Shown here piece after piece: positions 62,208-64,000 of a stretch of 64,000 bases of DNA. Every line of letters begins with the position of its first letter. Position 1 is the first letter of the stretch. The DNA comes from Streptomyces sp. CBMA291 (GTDB lineage: Bacteria; Actinomycetota; Actinomycetes; Streptomycetales; Streptomycetaceae). The stretch is taken from positions 123,125-187,124 of the forward strand of contig NZ_MSJP01000105.1 in the NCBI RefSeq assembly GCF_014596525.1, written 5' to 3'. The translations under genes and the position numbers were made by a program. The notes beneath the pieces were generated by a model. It saw only the letters and a program-made list of their open reading frames with translations. It had not been told where the DNA came from and ran no database searches.

Positions 62208-63755
62208 TCACGCCAGCGGGCCGGTGACCGGCTCCACCGCGGTGAGCACCCCGCCTTCCCGTACGAAGGTGTCGGCGGCGGCCAGATCGGGCGAGAGGAA
62301 GCGGTCGGGACCCGGGCCCTCGACCCCCGCCGCGCGCAGCGCGGCGATGACCGCGCGACTGGCGGGGGCGGCGGTGAGGCCCTCGCGGAGTTCGATGCCC
62401 CGGGTGGCGGCGTACAGCTCGACCGCGAGGATCCGGTTCAGGTTGCCGACGGCGGTGCGCAGCTTGCGGGCGGCGGACCAGCCCATGGAGACGTGGTCCT
62501 CCTGCATCGCGGAGGACGGGATGGAGTCGGCGGAGGCGGGGACGGCGAGCCGCTTCATCTCGCTGACCAGGGCCGCCTGCGTGTACTGGGCGATCATCAG
62601 GCCCGAGTCGACCCCGGGGTCCTCGGCGAGGAACGGCGGCAGTCCGTGCGAACGGTTCCGGTCGAGGAGCCGGTCGGTGCGGCGCTCGGCGATGGAGCCG
62701 AGGTCGGCGGCGGCGATGGCGAGGAAGTCGAGGACGTACGCGACGGGGGCGCCGTGGAAGTTGCCGTTGGAGCGGACCTGGCCGTCGGCGAGGACGACGG
62801 GGTTGTCGACGGCGGCCGCCAGTTCGCGCTCGGCGACGAGCCGGGCGTGGGCCAGGGTGTCCCGGCCCGCACCCGCGACCTGCGGGGCGCAGCGCACCGA
62901 GTAGGCGTCCTGGACGCGGGGCGCTTCGCCCGCCTGGGCGTGGCCGGTGAGGCCCGAGCCCCGCAGGACGGCGAGCATGTTGGCGGCGGAGGCGGCCTGG
63001 CCGGGGTGCGGGCGGATGGCGTGCAGTTCCGGCTCCAGGACCTTCTCGGTGCCGAGGAGGGCTTCGAGGGAGAGCGCGGCGGTGACGTCGGCCGTCTTGT
63101 AGAGGACGTCGAGGTCGGCGAGGGCCATGAGCAGCATGCCGAGCATGCCGTCGGTGCCGTTGAGGAGGGCGAGGCCCTCCTTCTCCTTCAGCTCGACGGG
63201 GGTGATCCCGGCGGCGGCCAGCAGCTCCCCGGCGGGCCGTACGGTCCCGTCCGGGCCCTCGGCGTCGCCCTCGCCCATGAGCGTGAGGGCGCAGTGGGAG
63301 AGCGGGGCGAGGTCGCCGGAGCAGCCGAGGGAGCCGTACTCGTGGACGACGGGGGTGATCCCGGCGTTGAGGACGTCGGCCATGGTCCGGGCGACCTCGG
63401 GGCGGACGCCGGTGTAGCCGGAGGCGACGGTCTTGAGGCGCAGGAACATCAGGGCGCGCACGACCTCGCGCTCGACGCGGGGGCCCATGCCGGCGGCGTG
63501 CGAGCGGACGATGTTGCGCTGGAGCCGGGCGCGGAGGTCCTGGCCGATGTGCCGGGTGGCGAGCGCGCCGAAGCCGGTGGAGACCCCGTAGACGGGTTCG
63601 GGCTTGGCGGCGAGCGCGTCGACGACCTCCCGGGCGGCGGCCAGCGCCGCCACGGCCTCGGCCGACAGCTCGACGCGGGCACCGTGACGGGCGACGTCGA
63701 GGACGTCCTGCGGGGTCGTGCCGGACGTGCCGAGGACGACTGTCTGCATATCCAT
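62208..63755 (-). CDS. hutH: Histidine ammonia-lyase
   Basis: 515 aa. The MIO cofactor forms from GSLGCSGDLAPLSH; here it is Cys-Ser-Gly instead of the usual Ala-Ser-Gly, a streptomycete feature. Other marks: YGVSTGFGALATRHIG, NIVRSHAAGMGP, NGNFHGAPVAYVLDF, ARKLRTAVGNLNRIL. It converts histidine to urocanate. ATG 63755 (MDMQTVVLG) or 63749. Complete, upstream region contains GC-rich repeats. Confidence 0.95.
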   Translation of the reverse strand: MDMQTVVLGTSGTTPQDVLDVARHGARVELSAEAVAALAAAREVVDALAAKPEPVYGVSTGFGALATRHIGQDLRARLQRNIVRSHAAGMGPRVEREVVRALMFLRLKTVASGYTGVRPEVARTMADVLNAGITPVVHEYGSLGCSGDLAPLSHCALTLMGEGDAEGPDGTVRPAGELLAAAGITPVELKEKEGLALLNGTDGMLGMLLMALADLDVLYKTADVTAALSLEALLGTEKVLEPELHAIRPHPGQAASAANMLAVLRGSGLTGHAQAGEAPRVQDAYSVRCAPQVAGAGRDTLAHARLVAERELAAAVDNPVVLADGQVRSNGNFHGAPVAYVLDFLAIAAADLGSIAERRTDRLLDRNRSHGLPPFLAEDPGVDSGLMIAQYTQAALVSEMKRLAVPASADSIPSSAMQEDHVSMGWSAARKLRTAVGNLNRILAVELYAATRGIELREGLTAAPASRAVIAALRAAGVEGPGPDRFLSPDLAAADTFVREGGVLTAVEPVTGPLA

Positions 63756-63799
63756 ATTCAGCACCCTACGGATTGAAGACCGCCATGTCACTAGGTCGC

Positions 63800-64000
63800 T
63801 TCGGCGGCCCGCGCGGGGCCTGAGCCGACCCCGGACCGGTCCCGGACCGGCCTTGGACCGGCCTTGGAGCGGCCTCGGGCGGGGGCTGGGTGGGGCTGGG
63901 CGAGTGCCGGGGGGCCGGGCGAGGCCGGGCGAGGGCTGAGCGAGTGCCGCGTGGGGCTGGGCGAGTGCCGGGGGGGGCGGGTGGGCGCCGGGGGGCCGGG
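63800..64000. repeat. GC-rich direct repeats at the window end
   Basis: Non-coding. gaccggtcccggaccggcct-type repeats at 63826-63872, then gggctgggcgagtgccgggg-type repeats to the end. No gene seen before the window stops. Confidence 0.7.

Overview
The window is high-GC DNA with GTG starts, four-base start/stop overlaps and a gene set typical of Streptomyces: chaplin, rodlins, mycothiol amidase Mca, SARP and LAL regulators, HutH with a CSG MIO motif. I ran no searches. Names rest on motifs visible in the translations and on remembered family features.

Layout. (1) 1-12.1 kb is an exopolysaccharide locus on the + strand: a 5'-truncated GT4 glycosyltransferase, a polyprenyl-phosphate sugar-1-P transferase, an O-antigen-ligase-like protein, a MurJ/MviN-type flippase carrying collagen-like and proline-rich expansions, a NodB deacetylase, a 73-aa repeat ORF, a second GT4, a Wzz-like protein and a GNAT/BioF2 transferase. 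A secreted GH26-like hydrolase converges on it. Most joins are overlaps, so the genes are probably co-translated. (2) 12.3-14.9 kb is the aerial-hypha surface locus: one short chaplin and three rodlins, the last two nearly identical in their 3' halves. (3) 14.9-19 kb holds a thioredoxin-domain (DUF255) protein, then debris: a VapBC-like pair, a DUF255 gene stub and a truncated Uma2 gene.

(4) 19-40.4 kb is the most interesting part, a small biosynthetic-type cluster with no PKS or NRPS megasynthase. The minus-strand genes, in transcription order, encode a MmyB-type regulator, a metallo-beta-lactamase-fold hydrolase, an MFS exporter that seems to lack an internal block, an AvrD-like protein (the family that makes syringolide butanolides in Pseudomonas), a P-loop kinase-like protein, a KAS III, an ACP, an HAD phosphatase and a second paralogous P-loop protein. 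Beside these lie a type II thioesterase, a LAL regulator, a SARP, two luciferase-like monooxygenases, a DHA2 exporter with an ArsR regulator, another MmyB regulator, a quinone oxidoreductase and a flavin reductase. I infer a beta-ketoacyl-ACP plus phosphorylated-sugar condensation route to a syringolide-like lactone, possibly a signal.

(5) 40.4-46.3 kb is a lower-GC graveyard: two broken IS5-type transposases, a second DUF255 stub, an unknown winged-helix-like gene, and dead type I-E CRISPR genes (a cas5e tail and a cas6e with one in-frame stop). No CRISPR array is present. (6) 46.3-64 kb is core chromosome: mca, greA, a DrrAB-like ABC exporter, ilvA, MarR plus a sigma-like/membrane pair, metB, msrA, an ABC-F protein behind an 8-codon leader ORF, an L,D-transpeptidase and hutH.
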